The position numbers were made by a program, and so were the translations under genes. From positions 124,001 to 188,000 of the forward strand of contig NZ_JAIVLR010000002.1 of assembly GCF_020524765.1 (NCBI RefSeq): a stretch of DNA of 64,000 bases. The letters run 5' to 3'. This stretch comes from Qipengyuania gaetbuli. Its GTDB lineage: Bacteria > Pseudomonadota > Alphaproteobacteria > Sphingomonadales > Sphingomonadaceae. Positions within the stretch are counted from its first letter, which is position 1; the number at the start of each line of letters is the position of its first letter. Under the pieces are notes generated by a model that was not told the origin of the DNA, searched no databases, and saw only the letters and a program-made list of their open reading frames with translations. This document shows positions 53,897 through 61,452 of the stretch, one piece after another.

Positions 53897-55318
53897 TTGA
53901 GTGCCTTTTTCTCCAAAATCGATGTCGGGTCAGATTTCAGTGAAGAGGGTGTTCGCAATGCGATTGACAGCAATATCGATACCATTCTTCGAAAGAACAT
54001 GAGCCGCTTTCAATATGCTCACGCTACCCTCGCGTTTGACATACCACAGCGACTTCCATTGCTGCATTTAATGGATCATCGCGTCCGGATGCCACGCTTG
54101 CACGTTAGCGCTGAAGCTGCAGATCAAGTTCAAATCGATTCAGTTGTAGATCGGCTAAATCGGATGCTGTGTGTCCGCGCACATCCAGGTGCTCGTGAGC
54201 TCCTCGCAGATGCGCTCGATCTCGATCCCGTGCAGGACGCAAAAGATCTCGTTCGGATCATGAAGATCAGCCCGACGTCTTTCCATCTGCTGATCCGAGG
54301 GAGACTCGGCAAAGCGATCAAGGTTTCTAGAGGGCGAACGACAGCGAGAGAAACTCGCGAACTTATGCAATCATTGATCGCTCGACTTCTGGTTTACCAT
54401 TGCGCGCACCAAGTGCAGATGATTGCTGCGCGCGGTAATGTCATAGACCGATTCCCAATCCGACTGACGATCTCTGAACGAGAGCAAATGCTCAGCGGGC
54501 TCTACGCCGACGCCCATAAACTGCTCAGTGCACTTGAGTTGATCTCAAAGAAAGTGATGGGAGAATCGAAACAATGGCCACAGCGTGATTTCGTCAAGGA
54601 CCTCAAGCCAAAGGCCGAAGAGATTGTGGCTCGACTTACCTTTTCAGAGGAAGAGCTGCTTGTCATCCTGCAGGGTGCTTGCGCTAGTCGTCGAAGTGCG
54701 CTCAAGCAGGCTCTCACATTTTTTGACTTCCTTCGAAACCAACCAGCCGACTCGCTCCACAAGGAGATTTTCGGCATGACATCGTTCGAAACGCTCATCT
54801 TTGCGGTCACGCGCTTGGTGCAGCTGAAGGACAATGCGTCGAAGATCGTAGGGAAGGGCGTTCTCGTGCGTCCTCGGATGATTCCATTCTCACCGGTAAA
54901 CCTTCCGCGTGTAAACGATGCGGCAGTTTCAAAGGCCTTTCTCGTCTATCGTTCGATTTTGCTGCGCGATGATAAAGCTGAAGAGATCTTCAATGATACA
55001 AAACCCATCAACCTGCAGGACATCTGGTCCAACTGGCAAGCAAAAGGCGACGACTATGGAGTGGGCGCCTTCTCAGAGATTAGACCCTGTTTCCATTTTC
55101 TGAATAGAGAGCAATTGAGTTTGCCCATGGCGGAACGGTTGGAAATTGGTCAGCAAGTCGATGTTTTAGCAGAGTTTCTTCTACAGCAATGGGCACCAAA
55201 GAGAAGGGTTGGTGGGGTGCCCCATGCGCGGCTCGCCTTGGACATGGGTAGAAACGCCCATGCCCAAAAACAATCGCATCGACCGCCGAATGTCCGCCGA
55301 GCGTCTGGAAAACGATGA
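53897..55318 (+). CDS. Large island protein of unknown function
   Basis: A 473-aa soluble protein that I do not recognise. The start codon is TTG, supported by CAGGAG seven bases upstream. It is helical and charged (LADALDLDPVQDAKDLVRIM, VMGESKQWPQRDFVKDLKPK) with no membrane segment, signal peptide or nucleotide-binding motif. G+C is visibly low compared with the core. It sits between the mobilization module and the excisionase-like gene, so a replication, partition or transfer role is possible. Confidence 0.6.
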   Translation: MSAFFSKIDVGSDFSEEGVRNAIDSNIDTILRKNMSRFQYAHATLAFDIPQRLPLLHLMDHRVRMPRLHVSAEAADQVQIDSVVDRLNRMLCVRAHPGARELLADALDLDPVQDAKDLVRIMKISPTSFHLLIRGRLGKAIKVSRGRTTARETRELMQSLIARLLVYHCAHQVQMIAARGNVIDRFPIRLTISEREQMLSGLYADAHKLLSALELISKKVMGESKQWPQRDFVKDLKPKAEEIVARLTFSEEELLVILQGACASRRSALKQALTFFDFLRNQPADSLHKEIFGMTSFETLIFAVTRLVQLKDNASKIVGKGVLVRPRMIPFSPVNLPRVNDAAVSKAFLVYRSILLRDDKAEEIFNDTKPINLQDIWSNWQAKGDDYGVGAFSEIRPCFHFLNREQLSLPMAERLEIGQQVDVLAEFLLQQWAPKRRVGGVPHARLALDMGRNAHAQKQSHRPPNVRRASGKR

Positions 55319-55553
55319 AGAGATACCACTGTGCCCGCTCGACAGCGGCACCCAACCGCCTTCTGTCGGCAACTACGCGCGTTTGGATCGGTTCATGCGT
55401 GTCGAAGAGGTTCTCTATGTGACGGGTATGAGCTGCTCCACCCTATACCGAAAAATCGGGAGGGGCACTTTCCCCCGCCAAGTTAATCTCGGCGTAAACA
55501 TGGTTGCTTGGCGTGAGTCCCAAATCGCCGATTGGATGCAAAATCCAACCTAG
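55260..55553 (+). CDS. AlpA-like / excisionase-type DNA-binding protein
   Basis: A protein of about 97 aa with a MerR-like winged helix as in AlpA/phage excisionase regulators: RVEEVLYVTGMSCSTLYRKI, then the wing RGTFPRQVNLG and the closing WRESQIADWM. The start is uncertain: it overlaps the end of the 473-aa gene, and a Met at 55290 is also possible. It is convergent with the integrase (4-bp overlap). AlpA-type proteins activate integrase expression or assist excision. Confidence 0.72.
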   Translation: MPKNNRIDRRMSAERLENDEEIPLCPLDSGTQPPSVGNYARLDRFMRVEEVLYVTGMSCSTLYRKIGRGTFPRQVNLGVNMVAWRESQIADWMQNPT

Positions 55554-56872
55554 CGAGACTTGGATAGTGGTCGCCTTGGCCCTTCAAGCAACTCGGTGCT
55601 GCTCATCTGCTCGTCCATGATCCAGTCGGCCCAGAGCTGCGCGATTTCGCGACGACGATCCATATATCCTGCTCGATTATATCGGCGTTCGGTTTCTGAC
55701 ATTCCAGCGGGCGTATGCGCGAGCATCAAGTCGACAATCAGACGCTCAAGTACGAGGCGCTGATCGGCTCCCACGTGTTGGCGCGCAAAATGCTCGTTCA
55801 TGTTGGTCGAAAATGACGACCTCCAACCATGGCTGACGTGGCGGCCTTTGTAACCAAGGCGATGATACATATAGTTGACCGCATTCTCGCTCAAAGGACT
55901 AAACGAGGAGCGATTGCCCGGAAAAACCAGAGTTCCGTGACCAGTCAGTCGCCTAACCGCTTTGAGTACTTCGACGGACTGGCGAGCCAGCGGGACCTTG
56001 TGGTCGAAAGCGTCATCGCCTTTCAATTCAAGTACCAACTTCAGGCGTTCCGATGGAATGAGCCAGTAAGCATTCTCATCGACTGCGCCGTGATTGTCCC
56101 ATGAAATCTCGTGGAATTCGCTCCACGGAGCAGTCCTTATCATCCCGGGACGCTGAGCGGTCAGAGCCATGAACCGTGATGCCAAGCGGGTGACTGGATT
56201 GGCGCCGGCACGGTCGACTGCAGCGATCAGGCCACGTATTTCGTCCAGATCGAGAAGTGCCGGCCACCGCTTGCCTCGGGGCACGGGCTTCAAGAGCTCG
56301 CCTATATCGGCAGGATTGTGTGTTACGACCTGCTTAAAGCGAGCAAACTTGAAAACACTCGCAATGCGTTGGCGAAGTCGGTGTGCGGTCTCGATCGCTC
56401 CCCTCGCCTCGACTACTTGAAGAGTCGATAGAACGAGATGCTCATCGATGTCTGCCATCGCCAGGTCACCCAAAACCGGGAAAAGGTCCCGCTCCATACT
56501 GCTGATGACATCGTCTGCATGAACTTCCGTCCAGCGGTCCTTCTGCACACCGTGCCATTCGCGCGCCAACGCTTCAAACGTGTGCTCGTGACGCTGCGTG
56601 TTAGCCAGTTTCGCGAGTTTGGCTTCGTAATTCGGATCGCGACCTTCTCGAAGAAGCCGTTTCGCGTCGTCGCGCATAATGCGCGCCTGGGCTAGCGACA
56701 CTTCCGGGTATGGTCCGAAGACAACTCGTCTTTCCTTGCCGCCGAATCTGTATTTCAGCCTCCAGGACCGATGACCCGCTTTCGTGACAAAGAGATGCAA
56801 GCCGCCTGAATCGGCCAGCTTATAGTCTTTCTCGCGCGCTTTCGCTTTTCTGACTGCTGCGTCGGTCAGCAT
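55550..56872 (-). CDS. P4-type tyrosine integrase
   Basis: A 440-aa site-specific recombinase. The N-terminal DUF4102-type domain (LTDAAVRKAKAREKDYKLAD) and the core-binding domain precede the catalytic domain: the first Arg in ALTAQRPGMIRTAPW, HGWR (the His-x-x-Arg element) in HVSHGWRSSF, and the Tyr-containing ERRYNRAGYMDRR. It is next to the tRNA-Ser gene in which the island sits and surely inserted it there. Its start (CAT at 56870-56872) overlaps one of three TGCCCCCA octamers. Confidence 0.93.
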   Translation of the reverse strand: MLTDAAVRKAKAREKDYKLADSGGLHLFVTKAGHRSWRLKYRFGGKERRVVFGPYPEVSLAQARIMRDDAKRLLREGRDPNYEAKLAKLANTQRHEHTFEALAREWHGVQKDRWTEVHADDVISSMERDLFPVLGDLAMADIDEHLVLSTLQVVEARGAIETAHRLRQRIASVFKFARFKQVVTHNPADIGELLKPVPRGKRWPALLDLDEIRGLIAAVDRAGANPVTRLASRFMALTAQRPGMIRTAPWSEFHEISWDNHGAVDENAYWLIPSERLKLVLELKGDDAFDHKVPLARQSVEVLKAVRRLTGHGTLVFPGNRSSFSPLSENAVNYMYHRLGYKGRHVSHGWRSSFSTNMNEHFARQHVGADQRLVLERLIVDLMLAHTPAGMSETERRYNRAGYMDRRREIAQLWADWIMDEQMSSTELLEGPRRPLSKSR

Positions 56873-56912
56873 GCCCCCACCTCACTTATCTCGTGCCCCC
56901 AAAGTGCCCCCA
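56872..56912 (+). promoter_or_regulatory. Candidate integrase arm-type sites, right end
   Basis: Three direct copies of TGCCCCCA at 56872-56879, 56894-56901 and 56905-56912, immediately upstream of the integrase gene and 110-150 bp from the right attachment site. The spacing (22 and 11 bases) is close to whole helical turns. Confidence 0.5.
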
Positions 56913-57024
56913 TATCATCTGGCATTAGGTGGCATTGGGTGACAACGCTTAGGACACCGAACACCGCCAAATGCAAGCGATTACAGTCGAATAGGCAAGG
57001 AGTGAGAAGCCTTGGGAAAGATAG

Positions 57025-57042
57025 GTGGCGGAGACGGAGGGA
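57025..57042 (+). repeat. Right attachment site (in the tRNA-Ser 3' end)
   Basis: Identical over 18 bases to the left site at 26076-26093. It lies inside the intact tRNA gene, as expected when the island regenerates the tRNA end. Confidence 0.88.
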
Positions 57043-57119
57043 TTCGAACCCTCGATACCCGTTACCAGGTATGGCTCCTTAGCAGGGAGCTGGTTTCAGC
57101 CACTCACCCACGTCTCCGC
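57026..57119 (-). tRNA. tRNA-Ser(GCU)
   Basis: A class II tRNA of 94 nt including the encoded CCA. The acceptor stem GCGGAGAC pairs with GTCTCCGC, the anticodon arm is CTCCCTGCTAAGGAG with anticodon GCT, the variable arm is long, and the T-arm carries GGTTCGAATCC. It serves as the integration target of the island. Confidence 0.97.
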
Positions 57120-57146
57120 ATCGCAAGCCTCGGCTGCGAGGGGCGC

Positions 57147-57175
57147 GCTATAGCTAGGGGGGCACCGGCCATCAA
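57147..57175 (-). promoter_or_regulatory. Promoter of tRNA-Ser
   Basis: On the minus strand TTGATG (57170-57175), a 17-bp spacer and TATAGC (57147-57152) lie 28 bases upstream of the tRNA 5' end, followed by a G/C-rich discriminator. Confidence 0.7.
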
Positions 57176-57341
57176 GTGCAATTCCTCCCTCCACGATTCA
57201 CCGCTTCCCGGACTCGGTTCGGCGCGAATCCGATTCGGTTCATCGCCCTGTCATTGCCCGCCTGCTTGAAAGCGATTCTCCTGTCGCACGTGACCTTCGT
57301 TGGCGCGCCTGCGGGCAGGGTCACGGGAAGGGAATATCGAG

Positions 57342-58136
57342 ATGAATACGGCACGCAGCATCCTTGTCAGCCTGGCCGCAGGGCTCGGCCTGCTTGCGAC
57401 GCCCCTTTCGGCACAGGTCGAAACGGTCGACCCCGATGCCGCCTATGAAGCAGTCATCGACGGCGATCTGGAAGAGGCGCCGGGCGAGCCTTCGCCTTAC
57501 GCGGACCCCGAAACGCAGCCGGCCATCGAGCTGCCCGAATTCGAAGACGAGGCTGCTCCGGCCGAATCCGGCACCCCGCCGGTCTGGTCCGAACAGTCCG
57601 CCGAAGAGGCAGCGTCCGCCCGCGTCGCGAGCGCCAATATCGACGATCCTGCCACCACCTACCGCGAGGATGACCTCATCGGTGCGGCAGAAGGCGTGTT
57701 CGGCAAGGGCGCCGAAGGCCTGGCGCAGATGATCAAGAAACTGCTCGCCGACCAGGGCGAACCCAACGGCTACATCGTCGGTCGCGAGGCAGGCGGGGCT
57801 TTCGTCGTCGGCGCGCGCTACGGTTCGGGCACGCTGTTCCACAAGGTGGAAGGCGAAATGCCGGTCTACTGGACCGGCCCCTCGATCGGCTTCGATGCAG
57901 GGGCGAACGCGGGCAGCACTTTCGTGCTCGTCTACAACCTTTACGACACGGAAGAGCTTTACGAGCGCTTCCCCGCCGCGGAAGGCCAGGCCTATCTGAT
58001 CGGCGGCCTCACCGCGAGTTACGTCCGCAAGGGCGACGTAGTCCTCATACCGATCCGCATGGGTGCCGGGCTCCGGCTCGGCGTCAACGCGGGCTACATG
58101 CGTTTTTCCAAGAAGCAGCGCTGGCTGCCGTTCTGA
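57342..58136 (+). CDS. eipA: EipA family (DUF1134) envelope integrity protein
   Basis: A 264-aa exported protein. The signal peptide (SILVSLAAGLGLLATPLSAQ) is followed by an acidic Pro/Glu-rich linker of about 90 residues and the conserved DUF1134/EipA beta domain (NGYIVGREAGGAFVVGARYG, TGPSIGFDAGANAGSTFVL). The family is known from Brucella and Caulobacter as a periplasmic envelope integrity factor. GGGAA lies upstream of the ATG at 57342; a longer frame from 57300 is less likely. It is the first core gene to the right of the island. Confidence 0.87.
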   Translation: MNTARSILVSLAAGLGLLATPLSAQVETVDPDAAYEAVIDGDLEEAPGEPSPYADPETQPAIELPEFEDEAAPAESGTPPVWSEQSAEEAASARVASANIDDPATTYREDDLIGAAEGVFGKGAEGLAQMIKKLLADQGEPNGYIVGREAGGAFVVGARYGSGTLFHKVEGEMPVYWTGPSIGFDAGANAGSTFVLVYNLYDTEELYERFPAAEGQAYLIGGLTASYVRKGDVVLIPIRMGAGLRLGVNAGYMRFSKKQRWLPF

Positions 58137-58191
58137 GCCTCCAAAGGGCTGCCCCGAGCAGAGGTCGCACTCACAACAAGGGCTCCTATAC

Positions 58192-58230
58192 GGGCCGCAA
58201 CCGAATTCCGGTTGCGGCCCTTCGTTTGTT
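58192..58230 (+). terminator. Intrinsic-like terminator after eipA
   Basis: A perfect 12-bp inverted repeat (GGGCCGCAACCG / CGGTTGCGGCCC) with a 5-base loop is followed by TTCGTTTGTT. It sits just before the aminotransferase start and should separate the two genes' transcripts. Confidence 0.7.
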
Positions 58231-58247
58231 GGGCGAAAGGGGCGCCC

Positions 58248-59429
58248 ATGCTCGATACACTTGACGCCCAGCCGCCAGACGCCCTCCTTGCCCTGATCAA
58301 GATGTACGCCGCCGACGAGCGCGCGGACAAGATCGACCTCGGCGTTGGGGTCTATCGCACCAATGAAGGCGCGACCCCGGTTTTCCGGGCGATCAAGCAA
58401 GCCGAACAGCGCCTGATCGACGAGCAGGACAGCAAGTCCTACCTCGGCCCCGAAGGCGATACCGGCTTCGTGGAGGTGCTGCGCCCCTACATCTTCGGCA
58501 AGGACTGCCAGCTGACCGACCGGATCGGCGGCATGCAGACGCCGGGCGGCACGGGCGCCGTCCGGCTTGCCGTCGCGCTTGCCGCCAAGGCGGGCGTCAC
58601 GCGCATCCATCTCGGCATGCCCAGCTGGCCGAACCATGCCCAGATCCTCGACGACGTGGGCGTCGAAACCGTGCCCTTCCGCCATGCAACGCCCGATGGC
58701 ACCGCCGATCTCGATGCCGTGCTCGGCGCGATCCGCAATGCCGGGCCCAAGGACGCGGTCCTGCTGCACGGCTGCTGCCACAACCCGACCGGCATCGACT
58801 ACACCGATGCGGAGTGGGGCGAGATTGCGAAGGCCTTCGCCGAAACCGGCGTGCTGCCGATCCTCGACATCGCCTACCAGGGCCTTGGCCACGGTATGGA
58901 AGAAGACGTCACCGGCGTGCGCATCGTGCTGGATACCGTGCCCGAAGCGCTGGTCGCCTACAGCTGCGACAAGAACTTCGGCCTCTACCGCGACCGCGTG
59001 GGTGCCTTCTATATGATGGCGAAGGAACCGGCGCAGTTGGCGGCCATCGTGTCCAATGCCAATGCGCTGGCCCGTGCGAACTGGTCGATGCCGCCCGATC
59101 ACGGCGGCGCAGCGGTTCGCGTTGCGCTGAGCGACGCGGGCATGACGCAGGTCTGGCTGGACGAGCTCGACGAGATGCGCGCCCGCATGCGCCGCGTCCG
59201 CGACCGGCTGGCCGCAGCCGACAACGAAGTGCCGGGCCTCGGCCTTGCCGCACTCGCCCAGCAGAACGGCCTGTTCGCCATGCTGCCGCTGTCGAAGGAG
59301 CAGATCACGAGCCTGCGCGAAGATCACGCCATCTACATGGCAGGATCGGGCCGGATCAACGTGGCCGGTCTCCACGCGGGCAATACCGACAAGTTCATCG
59401 CCGCGCTGGCCGACGTCACCAAGGGCTGA
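58248..59429 (+). CDS. Aromatic/aspartate aminotransferase (class I, PLP)
   Basis: A 393-aa cytoplasmic PLP enzyme transferring amino groups between amino acids such as tyrosine or aspartate and 2-oxoglutarate. GVGVYRTNEGATPVF near the N-terminus and LHGCCHNPTGID are typical of the TyrB/AspC subgroup, and YSCDKNFGLYRDRVGA contains the PLP-binding lysine. AAGGGG precedes the ATG. A GNAT acetyltransferase gene follows after 6 bp and is probably co-transcribed. Confidence 0.92.
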   Translation: MLDTLDAQPPDALLALIKMYAADERADKIDLGVGVYRTNEGATPVFRAIKQAEQRLIDEQDSKSYLGPEGDTGFVEVLRPYIFGKDCQLTDRIGGMQTPGGTGAVRLAVALAAKAGVTRIHLGMPSWPNHAQILDDVGVETVPFRHATPDGTADLDAVLGAIRNAGPKDAVLLHGCCHNPTGIDYTDAEWGEIAKAFAETGVLPILDIAYQGLGHGMEEDVTGVRIVLDTVPEALVAYSCDKNFGLYRDRVGAFYMMAKEPAQLAAIVSNANALARANWSMPPDHGGAAVRVALSDAGMTQVWLDELDEMRARMRRVRDRLAAADNEVPGLGLAALAQQNGLFAMLPLSKEQITSLREDHAIYMAGSGRINVAGLHAGNTDKFIAALADVTKG

Positions 59430-59435
59430 AGGCAC

Positions 59436-59975
59436 ATGGACCGGCAGCCGACCCTCGAGACCGAGCGGCTGCTGATCCGGCCGATGGCGGAAGACGACCG
59501 CGAGGCGCTGTTCGCGGTCGCCTCCGATCCGATGGTGTGGGAACAGCATCCCATCCACGACCGCTGGCGGCGCGAGGTCTTCGACCGCTTCTTCGACGAA
59601 TGCCTTGCCAGCGGCGGCGGCCTTGCTGTCGTCCGCAAGGACACCGGCCGCGTGGTCGGCGCATCGCGCTATGACGGGTACGACCCCGAAGAGGGCGGCG
59701 TGGTCGAGATCGGCTGGACCTACCTCGAACGCGCCTGCTGGGGGAAGGGCATCAACACCGAGATGAAGCGGGCCATGCTCGCTCACGCGCTGGCGCAGGT
59801 GGCGGTGGTCGAGTTCCGCGTCGGCGATACCAACTACCGTTCGCGCAACGCGCTTGAGGCCATCGGGGCGGAGCGCACGCGCCGCTACGAAGTCGATCGC
59901 TACCAGGGCAAGCGCGTGGTCCATCTGGTCTACGAGATCACCGGCGAAAGCTTCGCATCCGGCCCGCTGGCCTGA
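59436..59975 (+). CDS. GNAT family N-acetyltransferase (RimJ-like)
   Basis: A 179-aa acetyltransferase. It starts with TLETERLLIRPMAEDD, typical of the RimJ/RimL branch, and includes the acetyl-CoA region RACWGKGINTEMKRAM and the final VEFRVGDTNYRSRNALEAIG. It likely acetylates a protein N-terminus or a small amine. It lies 6 bp behind the aminotransferase. Confidence 0.87.
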   Translation: MDRQPTLETERLLIRPMAEDDREALFAVASDPMVWEQHPIHDRWRREVFDRFFDECLASGGGLAVVRKDTGRVVGASRYDGYDPEEGGVVEIGWTYLERACWGKGINTEMKRAMLAHALAQVAVVEFRVGDTNYRSRNALEAIGAERTRRYEVDRYQGKRVVHLVYEITGESFASGPLA

Positions 59976-60016
59976 TGTAGGAGCGCGGCAGGACTTGCCG
60001 CAGGCGGCCTCCTACA
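59976..60016 (+). terminator. Nested hairpin after the GNAT gene
   Basis: Outer stem TGTAGGAG/CTCCTACA encloses an inner GCGGCA/TGCCGC stem, starting directly after the stop codon. There is no clear T-run, so Rho-independent termination is uncertain. The remaining 420 bases to the OmpA gene show no gene; they should contain that gene's promoter and a long leader. Confidence 0.45.
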
Positions 60017-60436
60017 GGTTGGAACACTTGGAACACGGTCTTTACGGGAAAAACCTGCGGACTGTGCAAATTGCCGGTGTTGGCCGGTTTCTGGGCGGAA
60101 TGTGGGGGACGACATGGCGCGGCATCGTGCAGATTCGCGCTCGGTAGGAAACCCGCGCGCAACCTGCGAAAAACCGTCCACGGCTCGGTTCACCGCAGAC
60201 TGTGCCCGAACCGCCCCCTGTGGTAACGGGGTATGCGAGGCTGTTAATAGGCTCGCAAGGTAGGCTTGCGCACGGGCTTCGCGGGCGGCGGATCGTCTGT
60301 CCGTCCCAACCAAAGCGATAAGAACCTACCAATTAGACACGAAGGGGCTCTGACGGCCGGCGGGAATATCAGGGGAGCAGCGGTGCCAGCGGTACCGGAC
60401 CTGCGTCGCCGGACGGTCAATCGAAGGAGCAAGATT

Positions 60437-61318
60437 ATGAAGTTCATTTCCAAGAGCGCTGTCGCCATTGCCGCGGTCAGCATGCTTGCCGTGCCGGTCG
60501 CCGGCGTTTCGGCACAGGGTTACGACCAGCAGGAAGGCGAAGTGCTGACGACCGTTTACGGCGCAGCCCCGGCCGACCTCTCGGACATGCCGAAAGGCCC
60601 GGAAGTCGAAGGCATCATCTCGGCCCGCAAGGACGACAAGATCCAGGTGACCACCGCCGACGGCAATCGCACCGTGGTGACGATCAGCGCGGCTACCGAA
60701 GTGCGTAGCAGCGGCGGCTTCCTCGGCCTCAACCGTGACAAGCTGGGCGCCGAAGCCCTGCTCAACGGCCTGCCGGTCACCGTGGAAACCGTCCAGTGGG
60801 GCGACCGCGGGCTGATCGCAGCCAAGGTCGCGGTCAAGAACAAGGACCTCAAGACCGCGCAGATGATCCAGAACGGCACCGACCAGCGCTTCACCGCCAA
60901 TGAAGCGGCCACCGACGCGCTGCGCAGCCGTGTCGCGGACATCGACCAGTATAACGTCAAGGGCACGACCAACGTCTATTTCGACACCGGCAAGTATGCC
61001 CTGTCGGACGATGCGCGCCGTGACCTGTGCGATGCCGCCAACCAGGCGAATGCAACGGACAACGCGCTGCTGCTCGTGGTCGGCTACACCGATTCGACCG
61101 GCGATTACGAGTTCAACCAGGAACTTAGCGAAAAGCGCGCCAGCCGCGTCGTGAACTACCTGCAGCAGCAGTGCGGCTGGAAGCCGTATCGCATGCTGAC
61201 GCCGACGGGCATGGCCGAAGCCGACCCGGCAGCGGACAATTCGACCGAGGAAGGCAAGGCGCAGAACCGTCGCGTTGCCGTCAACATCCTCGTCAGCAAG
61301 AGCGTCGACGGCCTCTAA
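60437..61318 (+). CDS. Exported OmpA-family C-terminal domain protein
   Basis: A 293-aa envelope protein. The signal peptide (SAVAIAAVSMLAVPVAGVSA) is followed by an N-terminal beta domain containing repeated nucleic-acid-binding-fold-like strands (VEGIISARKDDKIQVTTADG), and by an OmpA/MotB peptidoglycan-binding domain (TTNVYFDTGKYALSDDARRD, VVGYTDSTGDYEFNQELSEKR, AQNRRVAVNI). AAGGAG precedes the ATG. It probably binds peptidoglycan in the periplasm. Confidence 0.9.
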   Translation: MKFISKSAVAIAAVSMLAVPVAGVSAQGYDQQEGEVLTTVYGAAPADLSDMPKGPEVEGIISARKDDKIQVTTADGNRTVVTISAATEVRSSGGFLGLNRDKLGAEALLNGLPVTVETVQWGDRGLIAAKVAVKNKDLKTAQMIQNGTDQRFTANEAATDALRSRVADIDQYNVKGTTNVYFDTGKYALSDDARRDLCDAANQANATDNALLLVVGYTDSTGDYEFNQELSEKRASRVVNYLQQQCGWKPYRMLTPTGMAEADPAADNSTEEGKAQNRRVAVNILVSKSVDGL

Positions 61319-61345
61319 GGCCCAAGCGCACAGCTGCGACTTTCG

Positions 61346-61382
61346 AGCGGGGCGGGCCATTGCGGCCTGCCCCGCTTTTTCT
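61346..61382 (+). terminator. Intrinsic terminator after the OmpA-family gene
   Basis: A 13-bp stem (61346-61358 with 61364-61376, one wobble pair), a 5-base loop and a TTTTTCTTT tail. Confidence 0.87.
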
Positions 61383-61452
61383 TTGTGCCGCCACCCCATT
61401 GCGCAGCCCGGCTCGGGTGTTAGTCTCGCCCACGATCACAGGGGAGACGATT

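Larger units (their letters stand above)
26076..57042. mobile_element. Genomic island (integrative mobilizable element) in tRNA-Ser(GCU)
   Basis: About 31 kb bounded by an 18-bp direct repeat of the tRNA-Ser 3' end (26076-26093 and 57025-57042). A P4-type integrase is next to the intact tRNA at the right end. The cargo includes heavy-metal efflux, multidrug efflux, catabolic genes, and a relaxase/MobC/ParA-like mobilization module without type IV secretion genes. Base composition inside, especially 49.5-56.9 kb, looks visibly lower in G+C than the flanks. Excision would restore LuxR and EipA as neighbours across the tRNA. Confidence 0.9.

Noticed and set aside
57321..59924. An 867-codon open frame on the minus strand
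   Set aside because: It spans the eipA, aminotransferase and GNAT genes on the other strand, all of which have clear motifs; the long frame is a G+C-driven shadow.
60016..60040. GGAACACTTGGAAC as an SOS (LexA) box
   Set aside because: Alphaproteobacterial LexA sites have GAAC-N7-GAAC; here the spacing is 5, so the resemblance is not enough.
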